A DNA stretch of 64,000 bases from Sphingomonas ginsenosidivorax (GCF_007995065.1 NZ_VOQR01000001.1:375001-439000); one strand, 5' to 3'. Counted from the stretch's first letter, positions 1 through 8,682 are shown. Made by a program: numbers and translations. The notes: a model not told the origin generated them from the sequence alone.

Positions 1-396
1 ACCAGCCTGTCCTACGGGCCGGCCACCGCGTCGCTGCTGTGGCGTCACCTCGGCGCGGTCCAGTATGAGGGCCAGGCCGACGACTTCGCGGCTCGTGGCT
101 TCACCGCGACGTCGCGCAACCTGTTCATTGGCACGGTGACCGGTCCGTCGCCGCTGGCCGGGGGCCGCTACAACTTCAACAAGATCGAAGCGTACAACTA
201 TCTCGACGCCTCGATCCAGCTAGAGGTCAACGACAACCTGACGCTGACCGGCAACCTGCGTAACCTGACGGGCAAGAAGCCGCCGCTCGTCGGTTCGTCG
301 GCCGGGTCGACCGCCTATAACGGCGGCAACACCTACCCCGCGACCTACGACACCATCGGTCGTCTGTTCAGCGTGTCGGGCAAGCTGCGCTTCTAA
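1..396 (+). CDS. TonB-dependent receptor, C-terminal end (partial)
   Basis: The reading frame is open from the first base and ends at TAA (394-396). About 131 residues are visible. They read as the last beta-strands of a TonB-dependent outer-membrane receptor: alternating polar/aromatic strands, a conserved NLRNLTGK turn near the end, and a terminal strand finishing in LRF, with the C-terminal Phe expected of outer-membrane barrels. The plug and TonB box lie outside the window, so the substrate cannot be told. The next gene downstream on the same strand is a TPR-hydroxylase fusion, followed by a convergent TPR-sulfotransferase, a neighbourhood that may relate to the receptor's ligand (inference). 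Confidence 0.88.
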   Translation, partial: TSLSYGPATASLLWRHLGAVQYEGQADDFAARGFTATSRNLFIGTVTGPSPLAGGRYNFNKIEAYNYLDASIQLEVNDNLTLTGNLRNLTGKKPPLVGSSAGSTAYNGGNTYPATYDTIGRLFSVSGKLRF

Positions 397-420
397 GCGC
401 GACGATCCCGCAACGATCGG

Positions 421-451
421 AGGGGGTGGCCGAAAGGCTGCCCCCTTTTTT
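421..451 (+). terminator. Rho-independent terminator after the TonB receptor
   Basis: A GC-rich stem (GGGGGTGGCC pairing with GGCTGCCCCC, two G-T wobbles) closed by a GAAA tetraloop is followed directly by six T. It sits 25 bp after the receptor stop codon. Confidence 0.85.
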
Positions 452-510
452 CGTGGCACCGATGCAGGCGCGCGTGCTTAATCGGGCGCAGCGCGAACAG
501 GAAAACACCG

Positions 511-1782
511 ATGGCAACGCTTCCCCCAGCCGCAACCGCGCTCGTCAGCGCGGCGATCGCCGCACGGCAACGCGGCGACGCAACCGGCGAGCGCCGGCTG
601 CTCGACGACGCCCTGCGCGCCGCGCCCGATCATCCCCAGATCCTCAACGCGCGCGGGATGCGCGCGCTTTCGGACGATGACCTCGACCTCGCGCTCCGCT
701 GCTTCACCGGCGCGGCGGCCGCCGACCCGGGGCAGCCCGTGCTGCGGATCAACCAGGCGACGGTCCATCGCCGGCGCGGCGACGACGCCGGCGAGCGCGC
801 CGCGCTCGAGGCCGCGCTGGCGATCGACCGCCTCAATTTCACTGCGCAGCTGCGCATGGCGGAGCTGCACGAGCGCCGCGGCGATGCGGTCGCCGCCGCG
901 CTCGGCTGGTCCGGCGTCGTGCAGATGGCGACCGGCATGACCGAGCGGTCGCCGGGGATCGAGGACGCGCTGGTCCGCGGCCGCGCCTTCCTCGCCGGCC
1001 ACACTGCGACGATGGCGCGTGTGCTGACCGACGAGCTCGGCCCCGCGATGGCGGACCTGGGCGGCGGGGCGCGGCGGATTTCGGCGTGCATCGATCACAT
1101 GCTGGGGCGGCGCGCGATCTATGCGAACCAGTGTTCGGGGCTGCACGTCCCGTTCCTCCCCGCCGACGAGTTCTTCGAACGCGCGGCCTTCCCGTGGTTC
1201 GCCGATCTGGAGGCGCATACCGACGCGATCCGCGCGGAGGCGCTGGCGCTGGTCGCATCAGGCGACGCACCGATCCGGCCCTATGTCCGGCTCGACCAGG
1301 GCACGCCCAGGAACAAATGGTCCGCGCTCGACAACAGCGCCGACTGGAGCGCGTGCTTCCTGTGGGAATATGGGGTGCGCAACGACGAGGCCTGCGACCG
1401 TTGCCCGGCGACCGCCGCGGCGCTGGCCGCGGTGCCGCAGACCGACATTCCCGGCAAGGCGCCGACCGCGTTCTTCTCGATCCTCCGCCCGCACGCGCAC
1501 ATCCCCGCGCATACCGGCGTGACCAATGCGCGGACTATCGTCCATCTGCCCTTGGTCGTCCCCGAAGGCTGCAGCTTCCGCGTCGGCGGCGAAACGCGCG
1601 CCTGGCGCGAGGGCGAGGCGTTCGCGTTCGACGACACCATCGAGCACGAGGCCTGGAACACCAGCAACGCGCCGCGCATCGTGTTGATCTTCGACGTCTG
1701 GAACCCGCACCTCACACCGGACGAGCAACGCCTGCTGCGTGACGTCTTCCACCTCACCGGGCAGGGCGGCGTCGCGCCCTAG
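511..1782 (+). CDS. TPR / aspartyl-asparaginyl beta-hydroxylase fusion protein
   Basis: 423 residues. Residues about 10-140 form TPR-like helical repeats; the C-terminal half is an aspartyl/asparaginyl beta-hydroxylase domain (2-oxoglutarate and Fe(II) dependent). By analogy with human AspH the iron ligands are H334 (in PAHTG) and H379 (in IEHEA), and the 2-oxoglutarate contacts are H345 (in IVHLPL) and R389; the spacing H334-H345 (11) and H379-R389 (10) matches AspH. There is no signal peptide, so it is probably cytoplasmic. AGGAAA precedes the ATG by 6 bases. The target protein or peptide is unknown; TPRs suggest peptide recognition. It ends 4 bp inside the convergent sulfotransferase gene. 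Confidence 0.87.
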   Translation: MATLPPAATALVSAAIAARQRGDATGERRLLDDALRAAPDHPQILNARGMRALSDDDLDLALRCFTGAAAADPGQPVLRINQATVHRRRGDDAGERAALEAALAIDRLNFTAQLRMAELHERRGDAVAAALGWSGVVQMATGMTERSPGIEDALVRGRAFLAGHTATMARVLTDELGPAMADLGGGARRISACIDHMLGRRAIYANQCSGLHVPFLPADEFFERAAFPWFADLEAHTDAIRAEALALVASGDAPIRPYVRLDQGTPRNKWSALDNSADWSACFLWEYGVRNDEACDRCPATAAALAAVPQTDIPGKAPTAFFSILRPHAHIPAHTGVTNARTIVHLPLVVPEGCSFRVGGETRAWREGEAFAFDDTIEHEAWNTSNAPRIVLIFDVWNPHLTPDEQRLLRDVFHLTGQGGVAP

Positions 1783-3215
1783 GACTCGTCGAGCGACCCA
1801 ACATAAGGCGCGACATGTCGCGCATAATTCCGCCAGCGCCCCGCCGATCGACCGTGGAGCGGCTGGCGGACCTGCCACACGCTGGCGGTCCGCACCACGC
1901 CCGCGCCCTGGCCCGCGAGTACCGCATCCTGCCAGTCGAGCCCGCACAAGCCGAGCAACGCCGCGATCGTCTCGCGCGGGGCCGCCACGACATCCTCATA
2001 GGCCACGTCATGGATATCGTCGCCGTACAGCGATCGCCAATGCGCCATCAGCCGCGTGTATTGCCCGAACCAGTGCACGATATCGTCGAGCGCATAGCCA
2101 TAGCGCACGCTGTCGTCGAAATGCTGGAACCAGACCGACAGCATCGTGTCGCGCAGCGAGCGCGTGGTGTGGACGATCCGCGCGGCGGGAAACAGGCGCT
2201 TGATCAGCCCGATATGCAGGAAATTGTCGGGCCGCTTGTCGGTAAGCATGTCCGCATCGGGATAGAGCGCGCGGACCTCGGCCAGATAGGCGTCGCGCAT
2301 CGCCGCGATCTGCTCGGGCGTCGCCGCGGCGAGCCGGTCGGGATAGGGCTGCAGCTGTGTCTCGACGAGGGCCGGCAGAATCTCGAGCTCGCCGCCCTTG
2401 GTGACCCGGCTGTGGCGCGACAGCATCTGTTCGACCAGCGTCGATCCCGATCGGAACAGCCCGCAGACGAACACCGGCGACCAGTCGGCCGACATGGCCG
2501 GTGGTGCCGGCGGCAGCGCGATGAGGGCGTCGACGAGGCGTTCGTGCGCGGCCCGGTCGTATCGCAGGGCAGGGGGCGCAGCGGCCTTCGCGGCCTGGTT
2601 GGCGCGCTGGAATACCGCGAACGCATCGTCGTAGCGCCCGAGCGCATCGAGCGCGCCGCCCAGCGCGAACCCGATCTCGGCGGCATCGGCGGCGGGCAGG
2701 CGGGGGTTGGCGAGCACTGGGGTCAGCCGCGCCGGCACCGCGCGTGCCTTGCCCTCGAACACGTCGATCGCACTCGTCCGCGCCAGCGCACGGGGGTGAC
2801 GCGGATCGAGCGCGAGCACGCGCGCATAACTGTCCCGCGCTGCCCGAGCATCGCCGCGATCCTCGTAGAGCATCCCGAGGTTCAGCCAGCCGGTCGCGAA
2901 CCGCGGGTTGCGCGCGATCGCGGCGCGCAGCTCGCGTTCGGCGTCGCCGTCGCGCGCGAGAAACTCGGACAGGATCACCGCGCGGTTGAGATGAACGTCC
3001 TCGGGCCGGTCGATGCCGCGCGCCAGCGCCTCGCCATAGGCCTCCAGCGCCGCCTCGAACGACCGCGCGCAGCGTAGCAGATAGCCGAGATTGTACCACG
3101 CCTCGGTCGACTCCGGCCCGATCGCGAGCAGCTGGCGATACGCCGCGATGCCGTCATCAACGCGCGCCTCGCGCATCGCGCGCACCGCAATCTGTCTGAG
3201 TTCGCCGACGTCCAC
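1779..3215 (-). CDS. TPR-containing sulfotransferase
   Basis: 478 residues. Residues about 1-210 are TPR-like repeats (for example WYNLGYLL at 40-47 and WLNLGMLY at 110-117). From about 245 a PAPS-dependent sulfotransferase domain begins, with the 5'-phosphosulfate loop GLFRSGSTL at 252-260 and a later 3'-phosphate region around TTRSLRDTMLS. It should transfer sulfate from PAPS to an unknown acceptor in the cytoplasm. It converges on, and overlaps by 4 bp, the TPR-hydroxylase gene; both fuse a TPR scaffold to a modifying enzyme and flank a TonB receptor. Start ATG at 3215 is the only good candidate, although its ribosome-binding site is weak. Confidence 0.87.
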   Translation of the reverse strand: MDVGELRQIAVRAMREARVDDGIAAYRQLLAIGPESTEAWYNLGYLLRCARSFEAALEAYGEALARGIDRPEDVHLNRAVILSEFLARDGDAERELRAAIARNPRFATGWLNLGMLYEDRGDARAARDSYARVLALDPRHPRALARTSAIDVFEGKARAVPARLTPVLANPRLPAADAAEIGFALGGALDALGRYDDAFAVFQRANQAAKAAAPPALRYDRAAHERLVDALIALPPAPPAMSADWSPVFVCGLFRSGSTLVEQMLSRHSRVTKGGELEILPALVETQLQPYPDRLAAATPEQIAAMRDAYLAEVRALYPDADMLTDKRPDNFLHIGLIKRLFPAARIVHTTRSLRDTMLSVWFQHFDDSVRYGYALDDIVHWFGQYTRLMAHWRSLYGDDIHDVAYEDVVAAPRETIAALLGLCGLDWQDAVLAGQGAGVVRTASVWQVRQPLHGRSAGRWRNYARHVAPYVGSLDES

Positions 3216-3265
3216 GCAGATCCCCTAGCAGCGCCCCGCACGGGGCACGATACCCGCTGCGCAGC

Positions 3266-4606
3266 CTAGCGCGGCAATTCGATCACCGCATCCAGCCCGC
3301 CGCCCGCCCGGTTCGCCAGCCGGATCTCGCCGCCCGCCTCGCGCACGATCGCGCGTGCCAGCGCCAGCCCCAGGCCGATGCCCCCGGTCTCGCGATTGCG
3401 CGAACTCTCCAGCCGGGTGAACGCATCGAACACGTCGCCCATACGCGCCTCGGGAATCCCGGGCCCCTGGTCCGCGACGACGATCGCCACGGTCTTCGCC
3501 CGTGCCTCCACGCGTACTTCCGCCGAATGGCCGTATTTCACGGCGTTCTCGATCAGGTTGCGCACTGCGCGGCGGATCAGCGAAGGGCGCAGCCGCATCG
3601 GCAGCCGGTCGGCCTCGACGAACTCGACCGCGTGGCCGATGTCGCGGAAATCCTCGACCACCGCATCGACCAGCGCCGACAGGTCGACGTCGGTCAGCGG
3701 CTCGCTGGGGCGCCCCAGACGCGCTAGCGACAGGATGTCGTCGAGCGTCCGGTTCATCTCCGCGATCGTGTCGACCATCTTCGCGCGATCGGCCTCGTCC
3801 TCCACCGATTCGATCCGGACCCGCAGCGCCGCGAGCGGGGTGCGCAGGTCGTGGCCGATCGCGCCGAGCATCCGGTCCTTCTCGTCGAGCATGCCGCCGA
3901 CGCGCAGCCGCAGCGCATTGAACGCGACGATCAGCGCGGCGACGTCGTCGGGGCCGCGCGGCAACAACGGGGTGCTCGGGTCGCCGGGACCGAAGCTCTC
4001 GGCCGCAGCGCGCAGGTCGCGCAACGGGCGCGACATCCGCCGAACGATCCACAGCACCGGCAGCAGCACGATGACGTAGAGGATCCCGGTCTGGCCGAGC
4101 AGCGTCCACAACAGCCGCGATTCGGTTCGTGGCCAGGGCGACATCACCGTCAGCCACCCGTCCGGCTGTTCGACTGCGATCAGCAGGATGTCGCCGTCAC
4201 GCCCGCGCCGCCGCCGGGCGCCACGGCGTGCGGTGTCGGTCTCCTCGACCGCGCTTTCCACCGCGGGGCGAAAGCCGGTGTCGATCCGCCCGGGCTTCAG
4301 CCCGAGTTCGAGCAGCTGGCGCCGCATCTCGCTGGCAACCTCGGGATGGCGTTCGAGCCCGGCGGGAATCGGATCGGCAGCGACCCGGCGAACGCGTCCG
4401 CGATCGGCGGCGAGCGGCCGGCGATCGCGCGCCTCGCGTTCCAGCGCGTCTGCGATCCGCGTCGCGGCGGGACGAGTCGCCTGACCCAGCCGGAACTCGG
4501 TGCGGTCGCGCAGTGCGAGCCCGAAATTGATCGCCTGCGCAACGAACAGCGCCAGCGCGATCAGCAGCGCCATCTGCCCAGCCAAGCTGCGCGGCCAGGG
4601 CCGCAT
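3266..4606 (-). CDS. Two-component sensor histidine kinase
   Basis: 446 residues. TM1 lies at about 11-31, a periplasmic segment at 32-165, TM2 at about 168-188, then HAMP, and a dimerisation/phosphoacceptor box GHDLRTPLAALR with phospho-histidine H252. ATPase motifs: N box NLIENAVKYG (351-359 region), G1 DQGPGIP (379-385), G2 GGIGLGLALARA (408-419). The open frame continues upstream but the ATG at 4606 fits: it shares its A with the TGA of the regulator gene (TGATG), so translation is coupled. The periplasmic domain is Arg-rich with no recognisable ligand motif; the signal is unknown. Confidence 0.93.
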   Translation of the reverse strand: MRPWPRSLAGQMALLIALALFVAQAINFGLALRDRTEFRLGQATRPAATRIADALEREARDRRPLAADRGRVRRVAADPIPAGLERHPEVASEMRRQLLELGLKPGRIDTGFRPAVESAVEETDTARRGARRRRGRDGDILLIAVEQPDGWLTVMSPWPRTESRLLWTLLGQTGILYVIVLLPVLWIVRRMSRPLRDLRAAAESFGPGDPSTPLLPRGPDDVAALIVAFNALRLRVGGMLDEKDRMLGAIGHDLRTPLAALRVRIESVEDEADRAKMVDTIAEMNRTLDDILSLARLGRPSEPLTDVDLSALVDAVVEDFRDIGHAVEFVEADRLPMRLRPSLIRRAVRNLIENAVKYGHSAEVRVEARAKTVAIVVADQGPGIPEARMGDVFDAFTRLESSRNRETGGIGLGLALARAIVREAGGEIRLANRAGGGLDAVIELPR

Positions 4607-5325
4607 CACAGCCGCGTGACCTCCGCCGCCAGCGTATAACCGCCGCCCCAGACCGTCTTGATCAGCTCGGGATTCTTCGCATCGGCCTCGATCTTCCGGC
4701 GCAACCGGCTGACCTGGTTGTCGATCGCGCGGTCGAACGCCGCGGCCTCGCGGCCCTGCGTCAGGTCGAGCAGCTGGTCGCGCGTCAGCACCTGGCGCGG
4801 CCGGGTCACCAGCGCGAGCAGCAGGTTGTACTCGCCCGTCGACAGCGGCACCGACACGCCCTCGCGATCGACCAGCGCGCGTTCGCCCGATTTCAGCACC
4901 CATCCGGCAAAGCCGTACGAGCTGCTCTCGGGCGCATGGTGGCGCGCGCCGCCCGCGGTCGCACGGCGCAGCACGACCTTGACGCGCGTCGCCAGCTCGC
5001 GCGGCGAGAACGGCTTCACGACATAATCGTCCGCGCCCATCTCGAGCCCGACGATCCGGTCGGTCTCCTCCGCGCGCGCTGTGAGCAGGATCACCGGGAC
5101 GTCGCTGGTCGCGGCGATGTGGCGGCACAGCGACAGCCCGTCCTCGCCCGGCATCATGATGTCGAGGATGACGAGGTCGATCGCATAGGCCGCCAGCCGC
5201 GTCCGCGCGCTTTCCGCGTCGCCGCACTGGGTGACGCGGAACCCCTGCTTGGTGAGATACGCCGCCAGCGGTTCGCGGATCGAGCGCTCGTCATCGACGA
5301 GCAGCAGATGTGGAAGATCCCCCAT
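4606..5325 (-). CDS. OmpR-family response regulator
   Basis: 239 residues from the ATG at 5325. The receiver domain has the acidic pocket DDE (11-13), phospho-acceptor D55 in LDIMMPG and K104 in VVKPF. The C-terminal winged-helix DNA-binding domain follows (LSTGEYNLLLAL, then DNQVSRLRRKIEAD and TVWGGGYTL). A second ATG at 5343 would add six residues; neither has a strong ribosome-binding site, and the shorter form matches the usual OmpR-type N-terminus. It is the cognate regulator of the kinase encoded immediately downstream with a 1-bp stop/start overlap. Regulated genes are not evident. Confidence 0.92.
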   Translation of the reverse strand: MGDLPHLLLVDDERSIREPLAAYLTKQGFRVTQCGDAESARTRLAAYAIDLVILDIMMPGEDGLSLCRHIAATSDVPVILLTARAEETDRIVGLEMGADDYVVKPFSPRELATRVKVVLRRATAGGARHHAPESSSYGFAGWVLKSGERALVDREGVSVPLSTGEYNLLLALVTRPRQVLTRDQLLDLTQGREAAAFDRAIDNQVSRLRRKIEADAKNPELIKTVWGGGYTLAAEVTRL

Positions 5326-5392
5326 GGGGTCTGCGTCTAGCATGACCGGGCCCCGGGGGAAGCGCCGGACGGCATCGCGCCCGGCGCTCGGT

Positions 5393-5713
5393 TCACTTGA
5401 CCTGCGCGGGGGCGGGGGTGGGGGCCGGCGCCGGCTGTCGGGCAGGGCCCATGTCGCCGCGCCGCGCACGTCGCATTTCCGCCATCGCTGTCAGTTCGGC
5501 CTGGTCGATCTTGCCGTCGCGGTTCGCATCCATGCGGTCGAACCGCACGCCGGCCTCGGCCAGCGCCTCGGCGCGCGTGACGATACCGTCGCCATTGGCG
5601 TCGGCGCGCATCATCGCGGCACCGGGGCCGCGCGGCGGACCGTCCTGCGCGCCGGCAGCGGTGGCGGTAAACACGCTGGCGCCGAGCGCGAGCGAGACGA
5701 TGACCTTCCTCAT
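5393..5713 (-). CDS. Small exported EF-hand protein
   Basis: 106 residues. The N-terminus (about 1-22) is a signal peptide ending GAQ. Two canonical 12-residue EF-hand loops follow: D38-E49 (DANGDGIVTRAE) and D62-E73 (DANRDGKIDQAE), each with D, N, D, G and a final E in the calcium-binding places. The C-terminus is a Pro/Ala-rich tail. It is therefore probably a periplasmic calcium-binding protein. The ATG at 5713 has AAGGAT seven bases upstream; a longer open frame upstream lacks a ribosome-binding site. It lies 67 bp upstream of the response regulator on the same strand and may be co-transcribed with it (inference). Confidence 0.85.
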   Translation of the reverse strand: MRKVIVSLALGASVFTATAAGAQDGPPRGPGAAMMRADANGDGIVTRAEALAEAGVRFDRMDANRDGKIDQAELTAMAEMRRARRGDMGPARQPAPAPTPAPAQVK

Positions 5714-5833
5714 GATAGCATCCTTGGCTTGGCCCCGGGGCACGATCCCCGGTGCGATGGTGCCGCTATGGCCGCACCCTGTCGCGTAGATGTGCCGGTC
5801 GACGTGGCAATTGTCGCAAATCATGTCGGATGC

Positions 5834-6604
5834 TCATCCGAAGACCGCGACGCTCTGCATTTGCTCGCCGACGCCCACGCCGTCCGCGTTCCAGATCGCC
5901 ATCTGCTGGCTCGAACTCCCCTCGCGCGCATAGTCGGTCGTCGCGCGCAGCAGCCACCAGCCGTCGCGCGTCAGCGGCTGCGACCCCAGCACATTGAACA
6001 GCCACGTCATCGAACTGATCGGCACGACCGCGCCGATCAGCTTGAGCGCGGCCGGGGGCAGGCAGTCGGCGATGCACATCAGCTCGACCATCGGGTCCAG
6101 CCCGTCGCGCTCGGCAAGCCGTACCCAGCGCAACCATTCCGATTTCGGTCCGTCGCGCTGGTCGACGAATTCGAAATTCTGCGTGAACGGCACAGCCGCA
6201 GTACCGCGGTAGGTCGTCGTCTCGGGGCCGGGGACCGGAAATTCGGGCGCCGCTCCGACGTGATGATCGAGCCGCGACTCGACCGGCCCCATGAACACGA
6301 ACGTCGCGCGCAGCCCGAGGCCCGCGTCGCTCTCGACATCGACCTGCACGAACGCCGCGTTGCGCCCGCGCCTGAGCCTGGTCGCGCGGATCGCAATGTC
6401 GCCAGACAGCGGCCCGATGAACGACACCTGCGCCGATCGCAGCGGCGGCAGGTCGACGTCCGACACCTGCGCCGCATGCAGCGCGAGCGCGGCCGAGAAG
6501 CCGCCATAGGCGGTGCGCCCCTGCAGCCAGGTCTCGGGCACCGACCCGCGCCAGCCGCCCTCGATCGGAACCAGCGCGTCGATCGCCTGCTTGAGGGTCG
6601 TCAT
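5834..6604 (-). CDS. Acyl-CoA thioesterase-like protein (TesB / double hotdog)
   Basis: 256 residues from the ATG at 6604. The sequence matches the TesB-like thioesterase family: an N-terminal hotdog with RTAYGGFSAALAL and a C-terminal hotdog with LMCIADCLPP and DYSRE-like TDYAREG near 225. It probably hydrolyses acyl-CoA thioesters in the cytoplasm. The start ATG overlaps the TGA of the upstream glutathione-transferase gene by one base (TGATG); a GTG three bases earlier is an alternative. The pair is thus translationally coupled, which hints at a shared catabolic or detoxification role, but no substrate can be named. Confidence 0.83.
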   Translation of the reverse strand: MTTLKQAIDALVPIEGGWRGSVPETWLQGRTAYGGFSAALALHAAQVSDVDLPPLRSAQVSFIGPLSGDIAIRATRLRRGRNAAFVQVDVESDAGLGLRATFVFMGPVESRLDHHVGAAPEFPVPGPETTTYRGTAAVPFTQNFEFVDQRDGPKSEWLRWVRLAERDGLDPMVELMCIADCLPPAALKLIGAVVPISSMTWLFNVLGSQPLTRDGWWLLRATTDYAREGSSSQQMAIWNADGVGVGEQMQSVAVFG

Positions 6605-7299
6605 CACCGCGTCGCGGCCGTCTGTCCGAACAGCATCTTTTTCTGCTCGTCGGTCATCGGCGTGCGCGAATCGTTGATCGCCTTGCCCTTCTCATAGGCG
6701 GTGATCGTCGCGGGGCGTTTGGCGATCGTCTCGAACCAGCGCTTCACGTTCGGGAAGTCGGCGAGCGTCTGGCCCTGCGCCTCGTGCGGCACGATCCACG
6801 GATAGGCCGCCATGTCGGCGACCGAATAGGCGCCCGCCACGAATGCGCGGTCCGTCAGCCGCCGGTCGAGCACGCCGTACAGCCGGTTCGTCTCCTTGAC
6901 GTAGCGGTCCATCGCGTAGGGAATCTTTTCGGGCGCGTAGATGTTGAAATGATGGTTCTGGCCCAGCATCGGCCCCAAGCCCCCCATCTGCCACATCAGC
7001 CACTGGTTCACCTCGGTGCGCTCGCGAAGCGAATCGCCGCCGAACCGCCCGGTCTTCCCGGCGAGGTACAGCAGGATCGCGCCCGATTCGAACACGGTAA
7101 TCGGCGCGTTGCCGACGGCAGGGTCATGGTCGACGATCGCGGGCATCCGGTTGTTCGGCGCGATCTTCAGGAACTCGGGCGCGAACTGCTCGCCCTTGCC
7201 GATGTCGACCGGGCGGATCGTGTAATCGAGCCCGGTTTCCTCCAGCATCATCGTGATCTTGTGGCCGTTCGGCGTGGGCCAGTAATGCAGGTCGATCAT
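6604..7299 (-). CDS. Glutathione S-transferase family, Nu-class-like disulfide reductase
   Basis: 231 residues. The thioredoxin-like N-terminal domain has WPTPNGHKITMMLEE (7-21); the TPNGHK active-site stretch is the hallmark of YfcG/YghU-type (Nu-class) enzymes, which use bound GSSG as a redox centre. NNRMPAIVD with the cis-Pro, and FESGAILLYLA with the glutathione-binding ES pair, follow. The helical C-terminal domain contains YSVADMAAYPW, the N-capping box. The ATG at 7299 has GAGGAG seven bases upstream; an upstream in-frame ATG has none. Expected role: glutathione-dependent disulfide or peroxide reduction in the cytoplasm. Confidence 0.88.
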   Translation of the reverse strand: MIDLHYWPTPNGHKITMMLEETGLDYTIRPVDIGKGEQFAPEFLKIAPNNRMPAIVDHDPAVGNAPITVFESGAILLYLAGKTGRFGGDSLRERTEVNQWLMWQMGGLGPMLGQNHHFNIYAPEKIPYAMDRYVKETNRLYGVLDRRLTDRAFVAGAYSVADMAAYPWIVPHEAQGQTLADFPNVKRWFETIAKRPATITAYEKGKAINDSRTPMTDEQKKMLFGQTAATR

Positions 7300-7692
7300 T
7301 CCGGAGCTCCTCGGTGGGTGCGCGGCAGATGGTGTGGCGGCGCGCCGCGTACAACAGGCTTTGCATTCCGGCGCGATCCGTGCCATTGGCAGCGCCGTAC
7401 CCGATATTCAGTTTCGCTTCGAGGACGCACAGGGCGCCGAAGCGGCCAAGGCTTGGAGAGGGGATAAGGCGGAAGGACGGCAACGTACCTTCCGCCGTCC
7501 TTCCAGCAGACCGGGTTTTTGATTTTCTATCGTTGGGTTGGACGGCAGACAAAAAAGGGCGCGGCTTCCGGTGTGGAAGCCGCGCCCTTTTTTACGTCGC
7601 GCCGCGGCGAAGCCGCGTCGTCGGTCGCTGCTGTGCAGCGCCGGCCGTGCTCGAGACTGCTCGGCGCGCTCGCGCCGAACAGTCTCTGCGCA
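7300..7692. other. Gene-free stretch with stacked hairpins
   Basis: No credible gene lies in these 393 bp. They hold the upstream region of the glutathione-transferase gene; a perfect 11-bp stem with 12-base loop at 7471-7504 whose loop repeats part of the stem sequence (CCTTCC) and which is followed 11 bases later by a run of five T at 7516-7520; the bidirectional terminator at 7551-7593; and another 15-bp inverted repeat with one mismatch at 7654-7685 just past the porin-like gene's stop. The 7471-7504 hairpin with its T run points along the plus strand and could end an unannotated short transcript. Confidence 0.6.
7551..7593. terminator. Bidirectional Rho-independent terminator
   Basis: Six A, a perfect GGGCGCGGCTTCC / GGAAGCCGCGCCC stem with a GGTGT-type loop, then six T. 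Because the A and T runs flank the stem symmetrically it works in both directions. On the minus strand it lies 100 bp downstream of the outer-membrane protein gene and is its likely terminator. Confidence 0.9.
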
Positions 7693-8535
7693 TCAGAAGC
7701 GGAACGCTGCGACGCCGCGGATGCTGTGCCAGCGGAAATAGTCGAAGCCGCGACGGAAGTCGGTGCCTGCCGCGTTGCCGCGCGTGAAGGGACCACCAGC
7801 CGGGCCGCCCGATGCGCGGACGCGGTAGTCGTTGTCCTCGTAGCGATGGAACATGTATTCCATGCCGATCGAGAAGTTCTTGCCGATCTTCTGCTCGACG
7901 CCACCGCCGCCGGTGATGCCCCACTGCTTCTTGTTGCCGTTCGAGGTGAACGTGTTGGCGGTGTTGCCGGTCGTGAAGCTGTTGTCGATGCTGGCATAGC
8001 CAGGGCCGAACGCGCCGTAGAACAGCGTGGTGTCGACCGCGTAGCCGACGCGGCCGCGGATCGATGCTTCCCAGTTCAGCTCGCGCGACATGGTGTAGAA
8101 GGCGGGCGTGGTCGAGAAGGCGCTGACGCTGTCCTTGATCTCGGACTTGCCGAACTCGCCGACGACGCCGACGACGATGTTGCCGCGCTGTGCGTCGAAG
8201 CCGAGGCGACCGTAATAGGCGATGTCGTTGCGATCGTTGTTGCAACCACGGCCGCCGGCTGCGGGGGCGGTGTTGCTGGTCGCGGCGCCGTTGCAGAAGC
8301 CGGGCGAGAAGGCGTTTGCTGCGGTCGCAGTCGAGATCGTGTCGCCGAAGCTGCCGTTCAGGTCGCGGTCGAACTTGATGTTCTCGCCAACGTCGTTCGG
8401 CTGGACGTCAAAGCCGAACGAACCGCCGGCGTACAGGCCGCTGAACGGTGCGTCCGCGGTGGTTTCCTGCGCGAATGCCGGCGTTGCTGCGAGTGCGGCA
8501 GCGCCGATCAGGCCGGCGAACAAAATCTTGCTCAT
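7693..8535 (-). CDS. Outer-membrane beta-barrel protein (Omp25/opacity-like)
   Basis: 280 residues. A signal peptide ends at AFAQ (about residue 22). The mature part alternates aromatic and polar residues as in small eight-stranded barrels (SGLYAGGSFGFDV at the start, AYYGRLGFDAQRGN, ASIRGRVGYAVDTTLFYG in the middle, FSIGMEYMFHRYED later) and ends in VAAFRF, the C-terminal Phe signature for BAM insertion. Two cysteines (in FCNGA and RGCNND) fall in a likely extracellular loop. AGGGGA precedes the ATG by 8 bases. It is probably a major outer-membrane protein; the tight terminator and 3' hairpins suggest a stable abundant mRNA (inference). Confidence 0.88.
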   Translation of the reverse strand: MSKILFAGLIGAAALAATPAFAQETTADAPFSGLYAGGSFGFDVQPNDVGENIKFDRDLNGSFGDTISTATAANAFSPGFCNGAATSNTAPAAGGRGCNNDRNDIAYYGRLGFDAQRGNIVVGVVGEFGKSEIKDSVSAFSTTPAFYTMSRELNWEASIRGRVGYAVDTTLFYGAFGPGYASIDNSFTTGNTANTFTSNGNKKQWGITGGGGVEQKIGKNFSIGMEYMFHRYEDNDYRVRASGGPAGGPFTRGNAAGTDFRRGFDYFRWHSIRGVAAFRF

Positions 8536-8682
8536 CGATAATTCCCCTTATCTTGGTTGCGTGTCGCTCCAGTAACGTCATTCCCGCGCGAAAATATCCC
8601 GTTCATGACAAGTTGTTCATGGGTGTGGCTTTGTCGCAACACAGATCAAGGTCTGCGGGATCCGGCGGCGCTGTCGGCGCGC

